Below are positions 61,601-64,000 of a stretch of 64,000 bases of DNA, one piece after another. A program made the translations under genes and the position numbers. Source of the DNA: Aulostomus chinensis (taxonomy: Eukaryota; Chordata; Actinopteri; Syngnathiformes; Aulostomidae); assembly GCA_037954235.1 (NCBI GenBank), contig JBBMOA010000021.1, forward strand, positions 20,827,125-20,891,124. Direction: 5' to 3'. Each line of letters opens with the position of its first letter. The first letter of the stretch is position 1. Under the pieces are notes generated by a model. The model searched no databases, had not been told where the DNA came from, and saw only the letters and a list, made by a program, of their open reading frames with translations.

Positions 61601-64000
61601 AAACAATGCCCAGTTCCTCCGTTACCCAGCAGGGGGAGGAGCCAGGACAGACTCACCCAGAGCCCCTGAGAACAGCGTGAACAGCAGCTCTGATCAAACG
61701 AGCGAGTCCAATTCTTTATCTAATTATGTTTTGTAATAATTTACTTGTCATTACTTGATGCTACCATGACAAACATAAGATGAATCAATAAACTATTATT
61801 CAGAACACTTTTGACTGTTCACAAGCAATAAAGAGCAAAAAAAATCATAACCACGATCCAAATTTGGTCTCCAGAGCAACTCAGACCACAAATCTTCCCT
61901 CAGCAACAGCGTCCGCTTCAATCATTGTTACACAAAACCAGCGAGTACATTCAGTTACTTCTTCCTCTCTAAATTCCAGCAGACTAACGGCAGCCAAAGC
62001 TCGTCGCTGCCCTCCACAGGGTGCAAGGAACTGCGCTCTTTTTGGTAAGTGCCTCATTTTTCACCTACCAGTTAATTTGCTCCTCTTTGTCCAGCCTGGG
62101 AGGAAGACGCCACCGTCCGTAACCAGTGTTTACATGCATTATATTTTCTGCATCAACACGTAACTAATAATGTGATGCAATTTCTTCCTGCATCATGTTA
62201 CTGTACCCAATGTAGGGGCTGGACCAAGTGTGTGAGTTTCATCTCAGTACGTGGCGAGGCAGCGTTCTGACCTGAGGTGAGGAGGATTCCAGTAATGGGT
62301 CATTCCAGTCCAGCGGGCTCATGGGTAATCACTCTGTGTACTCAAACCACCAGCAACATGACATCAGGAACTGCTGCAGCGTCTCTCTCCAGAAAGAAGG
62401 ACAGACTGATGGTGAACCAGCGACCAAGTTTCCAGTAAACATGGACTCAGGCCCAGACTGCCAGGTTTACCTTGGTAGAAACAGTCCTTGATAGAAAGTG
62501 TTTATGCTGAGGTCAGTGGATCATCACAGTGTTTTAGCACCACAAACCCAAATGCCACCAGCGCAGCACGGCGGCATGATGAACTATGGACAGATAAGAC
62601 ACAAGATTGCATTTTGGGGAAGAGGAAGGAAATCATTGGATGTCGTTTTGCTCGTAAAAATAGCTGCGTGAGGCGGGTGACCTGGACCGATGACACAGCA
62701 GTGACACGACCTGCGCGGCTCAAGCGACCAAGTGAGTTCCCTGTCACACTGCAACTGCCATCACAGCCTCAGTGGCCAGTAGGTTCCACATCCAGAGGAC
62801 AACCCGTCCAGATGCTGTGACTGTAGAATTGCGTTTCCTTAAATAGCCCCACCGCTGCCCACATTTATCGCTTTGTACAATAAAGCAGATCGCACATCAG
62901 CACGGCAACTGAGATTGTGCCAAGCAAGTGTTAAAGCAGAATGACATGCCCACATAGAGACGAGAGTAAACAAGTAGTCAGTGCGGTTGTTTTGTCTGTG
63001 AGAGCCCTGCAGGCCCTCGGGCTCCGGAGCCTCCTCTCCCTCTACAAACATCTCTGTTCTGCAGCCCCAGATGTCTCATTACTGTAAAACAAGCAGAGAG
63101 ATGAGCGACATACAAGCCACTGGCCCACAACGCTGCCTCCCTTTCAATTAGAGAGGATTATCCCAGCTGAGCAGGCCTTCCTGCGCTCTGATATGCTACC
63201 TAGCATCATATGTCAAGCTTATATAAATGACCGGGGAGCTGAATGAAAGCTGATAGCAGGGAGGAGGTTACAGCCCCAGAAGAGAGTACAAAAAAAGACA
63301 TAGCAGGAAGATGCTGCAGTCTCTGAACTTTCCCCCCAGGAGAAGGCACGGGCAGGGGCACAGGTATATGCCTTCCCTCGCTGCCTCGCATCAATCCTGG
63401 AGCCTCCCACAATTCCTCAGTAGATATAGTAGCTTTACTCAGCGGGCATTGATCAAATGATAAAGCTCAGCCTGTGAAATTTCTGCAGCGTCATGATTTG
63501 GCTAAACCAAGCGGGCAGATTCCATCGTCTCCTGTAGGATGGGAGACCAGCCTTAATGGGATAGCAAGGCCCTCATGCCGCTGCCTACATCACTCACTTT
63601 TATGAGAGTAGGGCGGTGTGGGTTTAGCAGGACGTTTTCCTCATCAAGGGAGCCGACGTTACATAACCATAAAACGGTGAGGACCACAAATCTGTCCACT
63701 CGCATCCACTTGTGATGCACGGCAGGCTGGGAACAACAAAACTGACGTCTAGCAGATCTCAAACATAATCTGCTCTCTTCCAGGCAGATGAAAGCTCCTC
63801 CATCCCACTCAGAATTGAGGAAGCAGCTCCAAAACTTGAGCTAATCTAGCCGCCTGCCGCCTGCTTTATTTTCCAGGGAGTCTGTGCCATAGCTGGAGCA
63901 ACTCCACTGACCAGGGGCGTCTGTGGTTGAACTACACTAGTCCGCAGGCCCAAAGAAGAAGGGAGCGAGCAGGCAGGCAGGCTCCGCTACGCCTGACATG
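58693..64000. other. Gene-free right flank with possible conserved non-coding blocks
   Basis: There are no microsatellites over 5 kb, in contrast to the rest of the window. Unique AT-rich blocks at about 59590-59900 and 60150-60480 contain homeodomain-type motifs (for example CTTAATTACTTGGTTAATTA near 59853). No coding exon is recognised on either strand. A CTCF-like word lies at 61626-61637. By recalled mammalian synteny this side should point towards zeb1. Confidence 0.4.

Noticed and set aside
62488..62820. Plus-strand 110-codon frame near the right end
   Set aside because: No domain or splice context, and the opposite strand is open over the same segment. Probably chance.
1..64000. tRNA, rRNA or tRNA-derived SINE genes
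   Set aside because: No cloverleaf-compatible A-box and B-box pair or rRNA core sequence was recognised by eye. A covariance-model scan would be needed to exclude degenerate copies.

Overview
This window looks like nuclear DNA from a ray-finned (probably percomorph) fish. Reasons: split genes with GT-AG introns, very many (CA)n/(GT)n microsatellites, several kilobase-scale minisatellites, L2/Maui-type LINE fragments of the kind common in fish, and one protein-coding gene that is clearly the vertebrate zinc-finger gene ZNF438. There are no operons, phage, CRISPR arrays or bacterial genes. The species cannot be fixed from the sequence alone.

Layout. 1-32 kb: gene desert between genes, holding an L2-type retrotransposon with an internally expanded 95-bp pyrimidine minisatellite (3.1-4.8 kb), an 11-bp minisatellite (7.8 kb), about 1.85 kb of near-continuous simple sequence (9.4-11.2 kb), a GC-rich collagen-like 15-bp minisatellite (17.7 kb), an unidentified exon-like open segment on the minus strand (18.4-18.6 kb), an 18+20-bp composite minisatellite (24.3-25.5 kb), and a second 3' copy of the same L2 family (31.1-31.8 kb). 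32.3-47.7 kb: znf438 on the minus strand. The 3' UTR ends near 32.3 kb, the two main coding exons are 34268-34844 and 35283-37063, and a splice-phase-compatible candidate for the missing N-terminal exon lies at 47647-47742. The proposed large intron carries a 53-bp hairpin-containing minisatellite (42.0-43.7 kb) and a very homogeneous 43-bp minisatellite (44.1-44.4 kb). 47.7-64 kb: non-coding flank with a decayed hAT transposase fragment (54 kb), hairpin microsatellites and unique AT-rich blocks that resemble conserved non-coding elements. In mammals ZNF438 lies head-to-head with ZEB1, so this flank may be the shared 5' regulatory interval; that is inference from recalled synteny.

How the parts work together: only znf438 is supportable as a functional gene. 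The two exons join in phase (1781 + 577 nt = 785 codons plus stop) and give six C2H2 fingers; adding the candidate first exon gives 817 residues, close to the human protein as I recall it (about 828). I do not see an obviously new molecular system. The items most worth checking are the candidate first exon, the intact fifth zinc finger, the 18.5-kb exon-like segment, the L2 family with a built-in minisatellite, and the hairpin minisatellite.
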